The translations under genes and the position numbers were made by a program. This document shows, piece by piece, positions 32,179 to 43,175 of a stretch of 64,000 nt of DNA (its first letter is position 1; each line of letters starts with the position of its first letter). A model generated the notes under the pieces. The model had not been told where the DNA came from and did not search any database. It was given only the letters and a program-made list of their open reading frames with translations. This stretch comes from Staphylococcus cornubiensis (GTDB lineage Bacteria > Bacillota > Bacilli > Staphylococcales > Staphylococcaceae): assembly GCF_900183575.1 (NCBI RefSeq), contig NZ_FXUZ01000003.1, positions 243,805 to 307,804 of the forward strand, given 5' to 3'.

Positions 32179-32874
32179 TTATAGTTTGAAAGTTGCAGTA
32201 TCTACTTTGATACCAGGACCCATTGTAGTTGTCACTGCAACAGATTTGAAGTAAGTACCTTTAGCTGAAGATGGTTTTGCTTTTGTTAACACATCTTGTA
32301 AAGTTTTGAAGTTTTCAACTAATTTTTCAGTTTCGAATGAAACTTTACCGATAGAAGCGTGAACAATACCTGCTTTTTCAGCACGGTATTCAACTTTACC
32401 AGCTTTGATTTCTTCAACAGCTTTTTTAACGTCCATTGTTACTGTACCAGTTTTAGGGTTTGGCATTAAACCTTTAGGTCCTAATACACGACCTAATTTA
32501 CCAACTTCACCCATCATGTCTGGTGTTGCAACAACAACATCAAAGTCGAACCAACCTTGTTGGATTTTGTTTACGTATTCAGCATCGCCTACATAGTCAG
32601 CACCTGCTGCCTCTGCTTCAGCAATTTTGTCACCTTTAGCGAATACTAATACACGTTGTGATTTACCAGTTCCGTGTGGTAATACGACTGCACCACGGAT
32701 TTGTTGATCGTTTTTACGTGTATCGATACCTAAACGGAATGCAACTTCTACTGAAGCATCGAAGTTAGCGATAGACGTTTCTTGAGCTAAACGAATTGCT
32801 TCTTCAACAGTGTATAGCGCTTGGCGATCAACTTTATTTAAAGCTTCTTGATACTTTTTACCTTTTTTAGCCAT
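32179..32874 (-). CDS. rplA: 50S ribosomal protein L1
   Basis: L1 (231 aa), part of the mobile E-site stalk and, in many bacteria, a translational repressor of the rplK-rplA operon. Starts [16 protein letters not shown] behind GGAGG; an open frame extends to 32937 but lacks family similarity. Contains [14 protein letters not shown] near 130, the L1 signature. Confidence 0.97.
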   Translation of the reverse strand: MAKKGKKYQEALNKVDRQALYTVEEAIRLAQETSIANFDASVEVAFRLGIDTRKNDQQIRGAVVLPHGTGKSQRVLVFAKGDKIAEAEAAGADYVGDAEYVNKIQQGWFDFDVVVATPDMMGEVGKLGRVLGPKGLMPNPKTGTVTMDVKKAVEEIKAGKVEYRAEKAGIVHASIGKVSFETEKLVENFKTLQDVLTKAKPSSAKGTYFKSVAVTTTMGPGIKVDTATFKL

Positions 32875-33066
32875 TTTTTGTCCTCCTTTAGTGGTTTTAT
32901 CGGAATGTCCTCCCACATTAACTTGCCTTAATAGCAAGTTGAGCGCAGATAGCCCTTTGCGTCAATACGCTTCGAATGATGATATGTGTCATTAAACATA
33001 GGCCTACCTGCGTTCGCTTTCGAAAATTTATCGTATCATTTTTGTTAATTGTCAATATGTTGATAA

Positions 33067-33489
33067 TTACTCAACAACAATACCCATACTACGTGCAGTA
33101 CCTTCAACGATACGCATAGCTGCTTCTTCGTCAGCAGCGTTTAAGTCAGGCATTTTAGTGTTAGCAATTTCACGTACTTGATCTTTAGTTACTGTTGCAA
33201 CTTTGTTTTTGTTTGGTTCACCAGAACCTTTTTCAATACCTGCTGCTTTTTTAAGTAACACTGCTGCAGGTGGTGTTTTAGTAATGAATGTAAATGAACG
33301 GTCTTCATATACATAAATTTCAACCGGAATAATTAAACCTGCTTGTTCTTGTGTACGTGCGTTAAATTCCTTTGTGAAAGCCATAATGTTCACACCGGCT
33401 TGACCTAATGCAGGACCAACTGGTGGTGCTGGGTTTGCTTTACCTGCTGGAATTTGTAACTTAACTACTTTTTCTACTTTTTTAGCCAC
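33067..33489 (-). CDS. rplK: 50S ribosomal protein L11
   Basis: L11 (140 aa) in the GTPase-associated centre and the thiostrepton site. The start is GTG (VAKKVEKV) 8 bases after GGAGG, giving the usual length. The N-terminal loop around [15 protein letters not shown], where thiopeptides bind, is wild type; this matters because a thiazole-peptide cluster is present in this window. Confidence 0.96.
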   Translation of the reverse strand: MAKKVEKVVKLQIPAGKANPAPPVGPALGQAGVNIMAFTKEFNARTQEQAGLIIPVEIYVYEDRSFTFITKTPPAAVLLKKAAGIEKGSGEPNKNKVATVTKDQVREIANTKMPDLNAADEEAAMRIVEGTARSMGIVVE

Positions 33490-33653
33490 GATGTGCACCT
33501 CCTTGATATCGTGATGTGGTCACAGGGCTCATTTTTGCCCTCCCACTCTTAACATTTCGTGACGAAATGTAGCGCTATGAATGCGCGACCTCGTTATTAT
33601 AACATTCGCGTTAACTTAATACAACACATTTTTTGTAACATTTTATACTACAA

Positions 33654-34202
33654 TTAAAGTTTTTCGATTTGATCGAATTCTACTTCAACAGGTGTCTCTC
33701 TTCCGAACATGTCTACGAGAACAGTAAGCTTAAATTTATCTGCTTCAATTTCGTGGATTTCACCGACTTGGCTTGCGAACGGACCAGACGTAATACGAAC
33801 CTGCTCACCTAGCTCGACTTCTACATCGATAGATTTTTCGTTCATTCCCATTTGTTTAAGGATAAAACGTACTTCATCTGGTAATAATGGGTTTGGTTTT
33901 GAACCAGCACCTGCTGAACCTACGAAACCTGTTACACCAGGTGTATTTCTTACGACGTACCATGATTCATCTGTCATGACTAACTCTACTAATACATAAC
34001 CCGGAAACGTCTTCTTCATTTGCTTTTTCGCTTTACCATCTTTAACTTGTGTTTCTTCCTCTTCTGGAATGACGACTCTAAAGATTTGCTCTGTCATATT
34101 CATTGATTCGACACGTTTTTCTAAATTCTTTTTAACTTTGTTTTCGTAACCAGAGTAGGTATGTACTGCATACCAACGTTTTGCGCCTAGCTCTTCAGAC
34201 AT
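33654..34202 (-). CDS. nusG: Transcription termination/antitermination protein NusG
   Basis: A 182-aa NusG with the NGN domain (WYAVHTYSGYENKVK near residue 10) and a C-terminal KOW domain (VRITSGPFASQVGEI). Binds RNA polymerase and links it with Rho or the ribosome. It follows secE, as in most Firmicutes. Ribosome-binding site GAGGAG. Confidence 0.98.
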   Translation of the reverse strand: MSEELGAKRWYAVHTYSGYENKVKKNLEKRVESMNMTEQIFRVVIPEEEETQVKDGKAKKQMKKTFPGYVLVELVMTDESWYVVRNTPGVTGFVGSAGAGSKPNPLLPDEVRFILKQMGMNEKSIDVEVELGEQVRITSGPFASQVGEIHEIEADKFKLTVLVDMFGRETPVEVEFDQIEKL

Positions 34203-34220
34203 GCTGACAACTCCTCATTC

Positions 34221-34400
34221 CTATTTTATCATTTCTATTAACTGACCAATTCCGATATCTAAACCCCAGAAAAATAACAAGAAGAACATTACTGTCATCA
34301 CTACAATTGTTGTATACTTCACAAGCTCTGGACCTGTTGGCCAACTTGTCTTTTCCATTTCGGATTTAACGCCTTGGAAGAAGCTTTCTTTTTTCGGCAT
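34221..34400 (-). CDS. secE: Preprotein translocase subunit SecE
   Basis: A short gene (59 aa) between rpmG and nusG. It begins [20 protein letters not shown], a typical amphipathic SecE cytoplasmic region with the conserved KxSWP motif, followed by one membrane span (about residues 32-52). Partner of SecY and SecG. The ATG follows GGAGGGGAATAG. Confidence 0.95.
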   Translation of the reverse strand: MPKKESFFQGVKSEMEKTSWPTGPELVKYTTIVVMTVMFFLLFFWGLDIGIGQLIEMIK

Positions 34401-34417
34401 AATCTATTCCCCTCCAA

Positions 34418-34564
34418 TTATTTGGATTCTTTATGAAGTGTATGCGTATTACATTTCGCACAAAACTTTTTCAGTACGAATCGCTCCGTCATGTTCGGCG
34501 ATTTCGGCACATGATAGTTTCGATTTCCACATTTTTCGCAATTTAACGGCACTTTTTTCAACAT
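34418..34564 (-). CDS. rpmG: 50S ribosomal protein L33, zinc-binding form
   Basis: A 48-aa L33 with two zinc knuckles, CEKC and CAKC, so it is the Zn-dependent (C+) paralogue. It lies 17 bases before secE, the usual staphylococcal order rpmG-secE-nusG. Confidence 0.93.
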   Translation of the reverse strand: MLKKVPLNCEKCGNRNYHVPKSPNMTERFVLKKFCAKCNTHTLHKESK

Positions 34565-34632
34565 TTCTCACCTTGCTTCTATAATACCAGTTTACTATAC
34601 ATAAGTTTATATTCAATTGTCAAACCACTTTC

Positions 34633-35205
34633 TTACGTAACGAGGCTTTTCAATTTTTGTCGAATTCGGTAAAGCGCGTTATAAACTTTTTTATCCGAGA
34701 TATCCAGTTCACGCGCAATTTCTGCAGGGCGCCACTCAGCAACAAGGTAATCGAGTACACGCATTTCAAATGGACTCAATTGTTGAAATGTCTGTTGCAA
34801 TGTCTCTTGAATATAATGGAGGTATTCATGACTGTGGCGTTGTTGTTCGACTAACTGTGTCTGGTAACTCATTGCATACCCTTCGACATAATCTTCAAAA
34901 ATACGTTGATGGGTCAATTTTTTGCGTCGATAGTCAAGTTTGCGCCGATAAATTGTACGGTTAATATAGTGTTCGAACGGAATACTAAAATGAAACTGCT
35001 CGCTTTGTAGCTTTTGATAAATCGCGAGTATCACTTCTTGCACTAAATCATCACAATCTGCTTGAGCAACACTAAAATCACCAAAACTTTTTCGAGCGAT
35101 AACTTCAATATGTTTAATTAATTTTTCCATTGCTTCGGGTTGCTGCTGTTGGGCTTGTTGAACGGTTTCTGAAACAATATCGTTTGGATTAGGGATCTGT
35201 GCCAT
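34633..35205 (-). CDS. sigH: Sigma-H-like alternative sigma factor
   Basis: A 190-aa group-3-like sigma factor in the SigH position of S. aureus (between the NYN nuclease and rpmG), where it switches on com genes and prophage recombination. Region 2 includes DDLVQEVILAIYQKL near 50; the C-terminal helix-turn-helix is SPFEMRVLDYLVAEW then PAEIARELDISDKKVYNAL. In S. aureus it is usually silent and activated by rearrangement or weak translation; no such rearrangement is seen here. Confidence 0.85.
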   Translation of the reverse strand: MAQIPNPNDIVSETVQQAQQQQPEAMEKLIKHIEVIARKSFGDFSVAQADCDDLVQEVILAIYQKLQSEQFHFSIPFEHYINRTIYRRKLDYRRKKLTHQRIFEDYVEGYAMSYQTQLVEQQRHSHEYLHYIQETLQQTFQQLSPFEMRVLDYLVAEWRPAEIARELDISDKKVYNALYRIRQKLKSLVT

Positions 35206-35282
35206 AAAAACTTTTCCTCACCTTCGACCAATGATGCCTTATCATATCTGTCAAAGGTGTTCATCCACAACTTGCAAAAAGA

Positions 35283-35810
35283 TTATTCTTGAGACTCACC
35301 ACGTCTTATTTTTTCAAATTCAGAAAGTAACTCTTCTGACAACTGAATCCGTGTACGTGGCTTCGTTTCACCAAATTCGTCCATAGATTTTGTCACGCTG
35401 TCTTTATTTTCTTTTAAATGACGCCACATCTCTCTTGAGGATAAACGGTAAGCTCCTGTACCAAAAATCGCATGTTGCTCACTCATATCACTCGTGACGA
35501 CCGTAATATGTGTCGTATGCTTATTATAAATGTTATAGACGTAGCGCTCGATAAAACTATCTGCTGTTTCGTGCTCTTTAGTAAATACGACATGTACACC
35601 ATGATACACATACTCAGACTGCGGCGTTCCTCGATCATAAGCATCAAACACACAGACGATTTTACCTTTCGTGACTGCACTATAGTTCGAAATTTCGATG
35701 AGTAATTGTTCTCTCGCTTCTTCTAAACTTTCTTTAGCGACGCGACTCAATGCTTGGGACTGACCAATCATGTTATATCCATCTATGATTACGTAATAGT
35801 CCTTCATCAT
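35283..35810 (-). CDS. NYN-domain ribonuclease (YacP/Rae1 family)
   Basis: A 175-aa PIN/NYN-fold nuclease. The acidic residues are in YVIIDGYNMIG near residue 8, CVFDAYDRG near 55 and VVTSDMSEQ near 103. B. subtilis Rae1 (YacP) is a ribosome A-site endonuclease, encoded at the same place after rlmB. The start overlaps the rlmB stop, indicating coupling. Confidence 0.85.
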   Translation of the reverse strand: MMKDYYVIIDGYNMIGQSQALSRVAKESLEEAREQLLIEISNYSAVTKGKIVCVFDAYDRGTPQSEYVYHGVHVVFTKEHETADSFIERYVYNIYNKHTTHITVVTSDMSEQHAIFGTGAYRLSSREMWRHLKENKDSVTKSMDEFGETKPRTRIQLSEELLSEFEKIRRGESQE

Positions 35811-36560
35811 TTACTTGTCACCGCCAATAGGTTGACGTTTACGAAATACTTCATACATCATCAAACTTGCTGCGACTGATGCATTTAAACTATTTACATG
35901 TCCGACCATTGGGATTTTAATGTAGAAATCGCATTTTTCTTTAACACGACGACTCATCCCTTGGCCCTCACTGCCGATCACAATAGCTAGTGGCATGTCA
36001 GCTTGCATTTGGCGATAATCCGTTGCGTTACTCGCTTCTGCACCCGCAATCCAATAACCTTTATCTTTTAACACATCCATCGTTTGCGACAAATTCGTCA
36101 CACGAATGACAGGGACATGCTGAATGGCACCCGTCGATGCTTTGGCTACCGTTTGCGTCAAACTGACCGAACGACGCTTAGGAATAATAATCCCATCCAC
36201 ACCTGTCGCATCAGCTGTTCTTAATATTGAACCTAAGTTGTGCGGATCTTCCAACCCGTCTAAAATCAGTACCGTTGACAAGCCTTCTTTTTGTGCTTGC
36301 TCGGCTAAAAATTGATTCAAATCCGCATATTCATATGGTGCAACATATGCCGCAACACCTTGATGGGGTGCATTGGCAAGTTGGTCTAATTTTGATTTTG
36401 GGACCGTTTGGACGACGAGTTTTGATGATTTCGCAACTTTTAAAATATCTTCAATTTGCTGTTTCTTAATCCCTTCTTGAATTAAGATTTTATTAATTGT
36501 ATGTCCTGATACGACTGCTTCTCTCACTGCATGACGGCCCACAATAATTTCCGAGTCCAT
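35811..36560 (-). CDS. rlmB: 23S rRNA (guanosine-2'-O)-methyltransferase, RlmB/TrmH family
   Basis: SPOUT-class methyltransferase (249 aa). N-terminal substrate domain starting [10 protein letters not shown], and the C-terminal SPOUT knot with [24 protein letters not shown] and [16 protein letters not shown]. Acts on 23S rRNA; the exact nucleotide is inferred from family. ATG at 36560 is preferred over TTG at 36569. Confidence 0.9.
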   Translation of the reverse strand: MDSEIIVGRHAVREAVVSGHTINKILIQEGIKKQQIEDILKVAKSSKLVVQTVPKSKLDQLANAPHQGVAAYVAPYEYADLNQFLAEQAQKEGLSTVLILDGLEDPHNLGSILRTADATGVDGIIIPKRRSVSLTQTVAKASTGAIQHVPVIRVTNLSQTMDVLKDKGYWIAGAEASNATDYRQMQADMPLAIVIGSEGQGMSRRVKEKCDFYIKIPMVGHVNSLNASVAASLMMYEVFRKRQPIGGDK

Positions 36561-36565
36561 GGATT

Positions 36566-36967
36566 TCAACGCCTTTCTTCAACATTTTCAACAATCACTT
36601 TTAATAATGCTTCCAATCGTTCTTCTTGTTGATCTAAATATAAAAAACCAATCACCGCTTCTAAACCTGAACTTTTACGATACGTTTGGACATCTGTGTT
36701 TTTCGCTTTTGTATAACTTTTCGCATTTCGTCCACGTTTTACAATCGCAAGTTCTGCTTCATTAAACCAATCTTCTGCTATCAAATTTTCTAGCGTGATT
36801 GCTTGGCTTTTAGCTGAAACAAACCGTTTTGCTTCGTGATGAAGACGATTCGGTTTACTTTGCAGCTTCAAAATAATATAAGTGCGGACGTATTGATCAA
36901 GCACCGCATCCCCAACATAGGCAAGTGACAGTGGGTTGAGTAGCTTTGCATTTGTCGGCTTATCCAC
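36566..36967 (-). CDS. mrnC: Mini-ribonuclease III
   Basis: A 133-aa protein with an RNase III catalytic domain only and no dsRNA-binding domain. [14 protein letters not shown] near residue 14 holds the active-site Asp. MrnC matures 23S rRNA in Bacillus and lies directly after cysS, overlapping it by 8 bases, as here. Confidence 0.92.
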   Translation of the reverse strand: MDKPTNAKLLNPLSLAYVGDAVLDQYVRTYIILKLQSKPNRLHHEAKRFVSAKSQAITLENLIAEDWFNEAELAIVKRGRNAKSYTKAKNTDVQTYRKSSGLEAVIGFLYLDQQEERLEALLKVIVENVEERR

Positions 36968-38360
36968 GTTTGTATCTCACACCTTGTGGCGTATCTTCTA
37001 AAATGATGTTTTGTGCTTTTAATTGATCACGAATTTCGTCTGCACGTGCATAATCTTTCGCTTTACGTGCTTCGTTACGCGCTTCAATCAGTTGTTCAAT
37101 TTCTTCGTCGAGTAATCCTTCCTCTTTGTTCGAAGTTAATGGCACACCTAATACGTCGCTAAAGATTGCGAACACTTCTTTAAAACGTTGGATGACTTGT
37201 GTTGATGTATTATCTTCTAATAAATATTTATTCGCAAGCTTCACTAAATCATACCAAGCTGTAATCGCATTTGCTGTGTTAAAGTCATCGTCCATGACCG
37301 TTTCAAACTGCGTCAAAATCGCGTCAATTTGTGTTAACATCGCGTCGTCGTCGGTTAAGTCTGTCGCCACAGCTTCACGTTCTATCAACGCTTGATAACT
37401 GTTACGAATACGTTCTAAACCACTTTTCGCCGCTTCTACAAGCTCTAAATTATAGTTGATTGGGCTTCTATAATGGACGCTAATCATGAAAAAGCGTAAC
37501 ACATCTGGATCAACCTCTTTAATAATGTCGTGCACTAAAATAAAGTTTCCTAAAGACTTACTCATTTTTTCATTATCAATATTGATAAAACCGTTGTGCA
37601 TCCAATAATTTGCAAATGTCTCATGGTTATGTGCTTCTGACTGCGCAATCTCGTTTTCGTGGTGCGGGAATTGTAAGTCGCTTCCGCCTGCGTGAATATC
37701 AATCGTAGGGCCTAACTTTTCAAACGCCATGACTGAACATTCGATATGCCACCCTGGACGCCCTTCACCAAATGGACTGTCCCAACTGATTTCACCTGGT
37801 TTCGCCTTTTTCCAAAGTGTGAAGTCTAACGCATCTTCCTTATTTTCACCTTGTTCAATACGGGCACCCACCTTTAAATCATCAATAGATTGGTGACTCA
37901 ACTTACCATAATCTTCAAATTTGCGCGTTCTGAAATAAACATCGCCACCACTTTCATATGCATAACCTTCATCTACTAACTTTTTAATGAATTTAATAAT
38001 GTCGTCCATATGATCCATCACGCGTGGATTCGATGTTGCTTTTTTAACATTGAGCGCTGCTGTATCTTCATAAAAGGCTTGAATGTAACGCTCAGCAATC
38101 TCTGGCACTGTTTCGCCCAACTCTTGCGAACGCTTAATTAATTTATCGTCAACATCTGTAAAGTTTGAAACGTAATTCACTTCATAGCCTTTATATTCGA
38201 AGTAACGGCGGACCACGTCATAGTTAATTGCTGGACGTGCGTTCCCGATATGAATGTAGTTATACACCGTTGGACCACACACATACATTTTCACTTTTCC
38301 GGGTTCAATAGGCTGAAATGCTTCTTTTTGACGTGTTAATGTATTATATAATGTAATCAT
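36960..38360 (-). CDS. cysS: Cysteinyl-tRNA synthetase
   Basis: Class I aminoacyl-tRNA synthetase (466 aa). HIGNARPA (HIGH motif) near residue 37 and KMSKSLGN (KMSKS) near 265, with the zinc ligands CGPT, ECS and H-E-N. The start at 38360 follows GGAGAG; it overlaps the end of cysE by 17 bases, so the two are co-expressed under the T-box upstream of cysE. Confidence 0.97.
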   Translation of the reverse strand: MITLYNTLTRQKEAFQPIEPGKVKMYVCGPTVYNYIHIGNARPAINYDVVRRYFEYKGYEVNYVSNFTDVDDKLIKRSQELGETVPEIAERYIQAFYEDTAALNVKKATSNPRVMDHMDDIIKFIKKLVDEGYAYESGGDVYFRTRKFEDYGKLSHQSIDDLKVGARIEQGENKEDALDFTLWKKAKPGEISWDSPFGEGRPGWHIECSVMAFEKLGPTIDIHAGGSDLQFPHHENEIAQSEAHNHETFANYWMHNGFINIDNEKMSKSLGNFILVHDIIKEVDPDVLRFFMISVHYRSPINYNLELVEAAKSGLERIRNSYQALIEREAVATDLTDDDAMLTQIDAILTQFETVMDDDFNTANAITAWYDLVKLANKYLLEDNTSTQVIQRFKEVFAIFSDVLGVPLTSNKEEGLLDEEIEQLIEARNEARKAKDYARADEIRDQLKAQNIILEDTPQGVRYKRG

Positions 38361-38985
38361 CTTTAATCTCTCCATTTTTAGTTTGTTCAAGTTGTCGTTC
38401 AAGTTGTTTGAGTTGCTCATAGATTGGGTCAGGTAAGTCGAGATGATCAAATGTCTTACCGATACGTCTACCGTCTTGTTTCACGATACGCCCTGGAATA
38501 CCTACAACGGTAGAGTAGCTCGGAACATCTCTCAATACGACAGTGTTCGCACCAATATTCACATTGGAATGCACCTTAATGTTACCTAACACTTTGGAAC
38601 CTGCTGCGATGAGGACATTATCACCAATATCAGGATGGCGCTTTCCTTTTTCTTTGCCAGTCCCCCCTAATGTTACACCTTGATAGATAGTCACATTGTC
38701 GCCAATCGTACAAGTTTCACCGATGACCACACCCATACCATGGTCAATAAACAAGCGGCGCCCAATTTTAGCACCTGGATGAATTTCAATCCCTGTAAAA
38801 AATCGAGAAACTTGAGAAATCACTCTTGCAAGTACATAGCGTTTCTTTTGATATAAACGGTGTGCAATCAAATGACTCCAAACCGCATGTAAACCGGCAT
38901 AAGTTGTAATGACTTCTATCGTTGAGCGTGCTGCCGGATCTTGTTCAAATACCATTTTGACATCATCCATCATACGTCGGAACAC
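38344..38985 (-). CDS. cysE: Serine O-acetyltransferase
   Basis: First step of cysteine synthesis (213 aa), acetyl-CoA + serine to O-acetylserine. Left-handed beta-helix hexapeptide repeats from about residue 65 ([35 protein letters not shown]). The start is GTG at 38985, 7 bases after GGAGG; the upstream frame extension to 39051 is rejected. Controlled by the cysteine T-box at 39106-39330. Confidence 0.95.
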   Translation of the reverse strand: MFRRMMDDVKMVFEQDPAARSTIEVITTYAGLHAVWSHLIAHRLYQKKRYVLARVISQVSRFFTGIEIHPGAKIGRRLFIDHGMGVVIGETCTIGDNVTIYQGVTLGGTGKEKGKRHPDIGDNVLIAAGSKVLGNIKVHSNVNIGANTVVLRDVPSYSTVVGIPGRIVKQDGRRIGKTFDHLDLPDPIYEQLKQLERQLEQTKNGEIKDDYII

Positions 38986-39105
38986 AATAACCCCTCCTTC
39001 AAACAGCATTACAATTTTTATCTTTATTACCAAACCGAAAAACGAGCCCATCTTCTACTATAACGATGCCTCTAAAATGCGCCATCGTCTTATTTAACAA
39101 AACTG

Positions 39106-39330
39106 AAAAAGCACCTCCAACATGAAATATGTCAGAGGTGCGATATGTGCACGGTTCCACTCTCAATTAGTATATGTTCAAGGCCGAAGCTTTTGATGCA
39201 TATACTCACTCAATTGTTTATTCAATTCTCATCCTAAAGGTGCATTCAACAAATTTTGCGGTGTACTCCCACCAACCGTACACTCTCTGTTTGACACGCC
39301 ATTTGTCTACTTGTCCTTTATTCTATTCAA
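39106..39330 (-). promoter_or_regulatory. Cysteine-specific T-box riboswitch for cysE-cysS
   Basis: On the minus strand the leader has a Stem I with AGAGAG and the specifier TGC (Cys) in GAATGCACC (complement at 39242-39244). It has the T-box sequence AGAGTGGAACCGTGCAC (complement of 39147-39163), then the terminator GCACCTC/GGAGGTGC (39111-39141) with a T-run. Uncharged tRNA-Cys would pair with TGC and the GGAA side and prevent termination. The cysE-gltX gap (409 bases) is taken up by this element. Confidence 0.93.
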
Positions 39331-39394
39331 ATCCACTTTAATAGTAGTCGATTTTCTGAATGATATCAAGTGCGAAAAATGAACACACGCTTTT

Positions 39395-40849
39395 TTATAA
39401 TAAACTTTGAATACGGCGAAGGACTTTATCTTTGCCTAATACTTCCATTGTGTTTGGTAACTCAGGTCCATGCATTTGACCTGTAACTGCTACACGGATT
39501 GGCATAAATAATTGTTTCCCTTTGATGCCTGTTTCTTTTTGGACTTCTTTAATCACTTTTTTAATTTCAGCAGCTTCAAAGTTTTCTAAAGTTTCCAGCT
39601 TACCGTACAATGTTTGCATTAATTCTGGTACTTGTTCACCATTTAATACTTCTTGTGACGCTTCATCCAATTCTTTTTCATCGCGGAAGAACAACTCTGA
39701 TAACGGTACAATCTCACCCGCGTAGCTCATTTGTTCTTGATACAGTGCAACCAATTTACGGCCCCAATCCAACTCCGCTTCTGATGGCGATTCAGGTAAT
39801 AAGCCCGCTTTAATCATATGTGGCAATGTCATTTCAAACACTGTCTCAGCATCTTTTTCTTTCATATATTGGTTGTTAATCCACTCTAATTTTTGTTTAT
39901 CGAAAAATGCTGGTGATTTTGATAAACGTTTTTCAGTGAAGATGTTGATGAACTCGTCTTTAGAGAAAATCTCTTCTTCACCTTCTGGAGACCAACCTAA
40001 CAACGCAATAAAGTTGAATAATGCTTCTGGTAAGTAACCTAAATCACGATATTGCTCGATAAATTGTAAAATTTGGCCATCACGTTTACTTAATTTTTTA
40101 CGTTGTTCATTAACGATTAAAGTCATATGTGCAAAACGTGGAGGTTCCCAGCCAAATGTTTCGTAAATCATTAATTGTTTAGGTGTGTTAGAAATGTGGT
40201 CGTCACCACGGATAACGTCAGAGATTTCCATGTAATGATCATCGACTGCTACTGCAAAGTTATACGTAGGTACGCCGTCTTTTTTCACGATAACCCAGTC
40301 ACCGAAGTTATCCGATTCGAATGTGACAGGACCTTTCACCATATCATCGAACGTGTATGTTTTATTTTGAGGAACACGGAAGCGAATGGCTGGCTTACGT
40401 CCTTCAGCTTCAAACTGCTGACGTTCTTCTTCAGTCAGATGCGCATGTTTTCCACCATAACGTGGCATTTCACCACGCGCGATTTGCTCTTGACGTTCTG
40501 CCTCTAATTCTTCTTCTGTCATGTAACATTTGTACGCTTTATCTTCTGCTAATAATTGGTCCACTAATGGTTGATAAATTTCACCGCGTTCTGATTGGCG
40601 ATAAGGACCATAACCTTTATCTTTATCTACAGATTCGTCCCAATCAAGACCTAACCATTTCAAATTATCGAACTGTGATGATTCACCGTCCGCTAAGTTA
40701 CGTTTAGAATCTGTATCTTCAATACGGATGACAAAATCGCCATCGTAATGTTTCGCGAATAAATAGTTAAATAATGCCGTACGTGCGTTACCAATATGCA
40801 AATAGCCAGTTGGACTTGGCGCATATCTTACTCTCACTCGGTTACTCAT
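39395..40849 (-). CDS. gltX: Glutamyl-tRNA synthetase
   Basis: Class I synthetase (484 aa): [12 protein letters not shown] (HIGH) near residue 13, KLSKRDG (KMSKS) near 245 and the catalytic RIEDTD. In staphylococci it is non-discriminating and also charges tRNA-Gln. The start at 40849 follows GGAGTGAACGAA. It is followed by the cysE T-box, and preceded by ispF. Confidence 0.97.
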   Translation of the reverse strand: MSNRVRVRYAPSPTGYLHIGNARTALFNYLFAKHYDGDFVIRIEDTDSKRNLADGESSQFDNLKWLGLDWDESVDKDKGYGPYRQSERGEIYQPLVDQLLAEDKAYKCYMTEEELEAERQEQIARGEMPRYGGKHAHLTEEERQQFEAEGRKPAIRFRVPQNKTYTFDDMVKGPVTFESDNFGDWVIVKKDGVPTYNFAVAVDDHYMEISDVIRGDDHISNTPKQLMIYETFGWEPPRFAHMTLIVNEQRKKLSKRDGQILQFIEQYRDLGYLPEALFNFIALLGWSPEGEEEIFSKDEFINIFTEKRLSKSPAFFDKQKLEWINNQYMKEKDAETVFEMTLPHMIKAGLLPESPSEAELDWGRKLVALYQEQMSYAGEIVPLSELFFRDEKELDEASQEVLNGEQVPELMQTLYGKLETLENFEAAEIKKVIKEVQKETGIKGKQLFMPIRVAVTGQMHGPELPNTMEVLGKDKVLRRIQSLL

Positions 40850-40921
40850 TTCGTTCACTCCTGTTTCATTGTTCAATTGTTATATTATAGCATGTCATAC
40901 ACATTTATGCATGTTACATTT

Positions 40922-41404
40922 TTATGATGTTGTCGCAGTTAATGACACAATTGCTTGAGCGGCAATCCCTTCTTGACGCCCTGTAAAACCTAACTTTTCG
41001 CTCGTTGTCGCTTTCACATTCACACGCTTCACATCGATAGCAAAGAGCCCCGCAATGACTTCGCGCATTTGATCAATGTAAGGACGGAATTTCGGTTTCT
41101 CTGCAATAATCGTCGCATCGATGTTGTTGATGACATAGCCTTCTTGTTGAACTTGGGCATATGCCTCTGTCAATAACTTTTTCGAATCTGCACCTTTAAA
41201 TTGTGGGTCCGTATCTGGAAATAGCTTACCAATATCACCTAATGCGCATGCCCCTAACATCGCATCAGTAATCGCATGAAGTAATACATCGGCATCGCTA
41301 TGACCTTTCAAGCCATGCGTATGTGGTACCTCAATACCGCCAATAATTAAAGGGCGTGTTTGATCAAATGCATGCACGTCATATCCTAAACCAACTCTAA
41401 ACAT
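40922..41404 (-). CDS. ispF: 2-C-methyl-D-erythritol 2,4-cyclodiphosphate synthase
   Basis: MEP-pathway enzyme (160 aa) that makes the cyclic diphosphate with release of CMP. Metal ligands are GYDVHAF near residue 8 and H in [14 protein letters not shown] near 35. Overlaps ispD by 8 bases. Its presence shows that this species has the MEP route, unlike S. aureus, which uses mevalonate. Confidence 0.96.
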   Translation of the reverse strand: MFRVGLGYDVHAFDQTRPLIIGGIEVPHTHGLKGHSDADVLLHAITDAMLGACALGDIGKLFPDTDPQFKGADSKKLLTEAYAQVQQEGYVINNIDATIIAEKPKFRPYIDQMREVIAGLFAIDVKRVNVKATTSEKLGFTGRQEGIAAQAIVSLTATTS

Positions 41405-42095
41405 GATGATGTCGACTCCTTTTTTCTAATATTGCTTCTGCATACGTTAAATCTTCTTCAGTCGTTAATTTAATATTATCATAATCACCTTCAACCATAT
41501 AAATGCGTTGACCGTATGCTTCGATTAATGAGGCATCATCTGTACCCATCATCTTTTGCGTCTCTGCATGTGTGTATGCTGAAGTGAGTAATTCAAATGT
41601 TGCACCTTGAGGCGTTTGCACTTGCCATAATGTTGACCGATCCAATGTTTCTGTGACAAATTGATCCGAAACACGTTTAATCGTATCCTTCGCTTTCACA
41701 CCGACAATCGCCGCACCATGTGTTTGAATAGCCGCCGTCACCTCATGAATCGTGTCGTGTGTTACAAATGGGCGCGCCCCATCGTGCACGAGCACAATCG
41801 TATCGTTTGAAAGATGGATATTGCGCAACACTTGATGAATACTTTCTTGACGTGTATCGCCACCCAGCACCAACTGTTTCACTTTAGAGAAAGGTGCTGT
41901 TAACGTTTGAAGTTGTGCGCGATCTCTTTCGTGAATGGCCAAATGAATCCCTTCACATTGGGTATCAGATTGAAAAACAGCCAGCGTATGTTCTAACACG
42001 CTGCGCCCAGCAACTTCAATGAGCAATTTATTGTACGTACGCCCCATACGACTGCCTGTACCCGCAGCTGGGATAATGACGTGATACTTCGACAT
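41397..42095 (-). CDS. ispD: 2-C-methyl-D-erythritol 4-phosphate cytidylyltransferase
   Basis: MEP-pathway CTP transferase (232 aa): [10 protein letters not shown] near residue 10, VHDGARPF near 105. Immediately follows yacL (1-base gap) and overlaps ispF, the Bacillus order (yacL-ispD-ispF). No ispDF are found at this place in S. aureus. Confidence 0.95.
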   Translation of the reverse strand: MSKYHVIIPAAGTGSRMGRTYNKLLIEVAGRSVLEHTLAVFQSDTQCEGIHLAIHERDRAQLQTLTAPFSKVKQLVLGGDTRQESIHQVLRNIHLSNDTIVLVHDGARPFVTHDTIHEVTAAIQTHGAAIVGVKAKDTIKRVSDQFVTETLDRSTLWQVQTPQGATFELLTSAYTHAETQKMMGTDDASLIEAYGQRIYMVEGDYDNIKLTTEEDLTYAEAILEKRSRHHHV

Positions 42096-43157
42096 TTATG
42101 CTCCCACCTTCTTTGCAAAAATAATGCGTCCTGATGCAGTTTGTAACATACTGATGACTTCAAGTGTAATCGTTTGGTTCACATATTGTTTCGCATCATC
42201 CACGACCACCATTGTGCCATCATCAAAATAACCTACACCTTGACCAGGTTCTTTACCAACTTTTGTAATCATCAAATCAAAACGATCCCCTTGATGGACT
42301 TCAGGGCGAATCGCATCAGATAAATCATTGACGTTTAACACTTTTATCCCTTGAATACTACACACTTTATTCAAATTATAATCCGTCGTAATGACATGCG
42401 CACGATAATGTTGCGCGAGTCTCACAATCAGGTCATCAATGTCTTGGTGATTGCGTTGAGGATGAATAATACGCGTCGGATGTTGCGACAGATGAATTGC
42501 ATTTAAAATTTCTAAACCACGTCGCCCTTTATCACGCTTAATACTGTCATTCGCATCCGCCACCACTTGCAATTCATTAATCACACCTTGAGGAATGAGA
42601 ATTTCACCATCAATAAAGCCCGCTTCCATAATTTTTAAAATGCGTCCATCAATAATCGCACTCGTATCGATAATTTTCGGCACAGCATTTCGGGCATTAA
42701 TCGCCATCGAACGCGCCATATTTTCCGGTAAAAACAACAGCATTTCATCACGCTTTTTGAGTCCAAATTGAAAACCGAGATAACTTAAACTTAATGTGAG
42801 TAGGATAGGGACGATACGGTTAATAAAGTCAGTCCCGATAAATTCAAGAATAAAGGAAATCATGACAGATATCAGTAAGCCCATAAATAAGCCAATTGTC
42901 GCGAAGATAATTTCAATAGCACTATAACCTAAAATAAATTGCTCTAAGTCTTTCATCGCATAGGCAATACGAGGAATAAACCAACCAAATATTAAAAACA
43001 TAATCACAATGCCTAATACTGATGTCACGTAACTATTATCTAGCATCGGGGGATGACTGACGTTAAAATCAACCATCACGGCAGGAATTAATATAATCCC
43101 TAACACACTACCAATAATAATATAAGACACGATAACTAATAATTTAATAAAATTCAC
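42096..43157 (-). CDS. PIN/TRAM-domain membrane protein (YacL family)
   Basis: A 353-aa protein with four membrane spans (residues about 5-130), then a PIN-like nuclease domain (IDTSAIIDGRI near 160; D-x-D-D-L acidic residues near 245) and a C-terminal TRAM RNA-binding domain. Found between radA and the ispD or gltX genes in many Firmicutes. RNA-related role is inferred. The GTG at 43157 is preferred since GGAGG sits only a base from the alternative ATG at 43166. Confidence 0.85.
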   Translation of the reverse strand: MNFIKLLVIVSYIIIGSVLGIILIPAVMVDFNVSHPPMLDNSYVTSVLGIVIMFLIFGWFIPRIAYAMKDLEQFILGYSAIEIIFATIGLFMGLLISVMISFILEFIGTDFINRIVPILLTLSLSYLGFQFGLKKRDEMLLFLPENMARSMAINARNAVPKIIDTSAIIDGRILKIMEAGFIDGEILIPQGVINELQVVADANDSIKRDKGRRGLEILNAIHLSQHPTRIIHPQRNHQDIDDLIVRLAQHYRAHVITTDYNLNKVCSIQGIKVLNVNDLSDAIRPEVHQGDRFDLMITKVGKEPGQGVGYFDDGTMVVVDDAKQYVNQTITLEVISMLQTASGRIIFAKKVGA

Positions 43158-43175
43158 CTTTATCATCCCTCCTTT

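Noticed and set aside
34633..35205. sigH as a truncated or duplicated gene
   Set aside because: The frame is complete with both DNA-binding regions, and no duplication of flanking sequence was seen.
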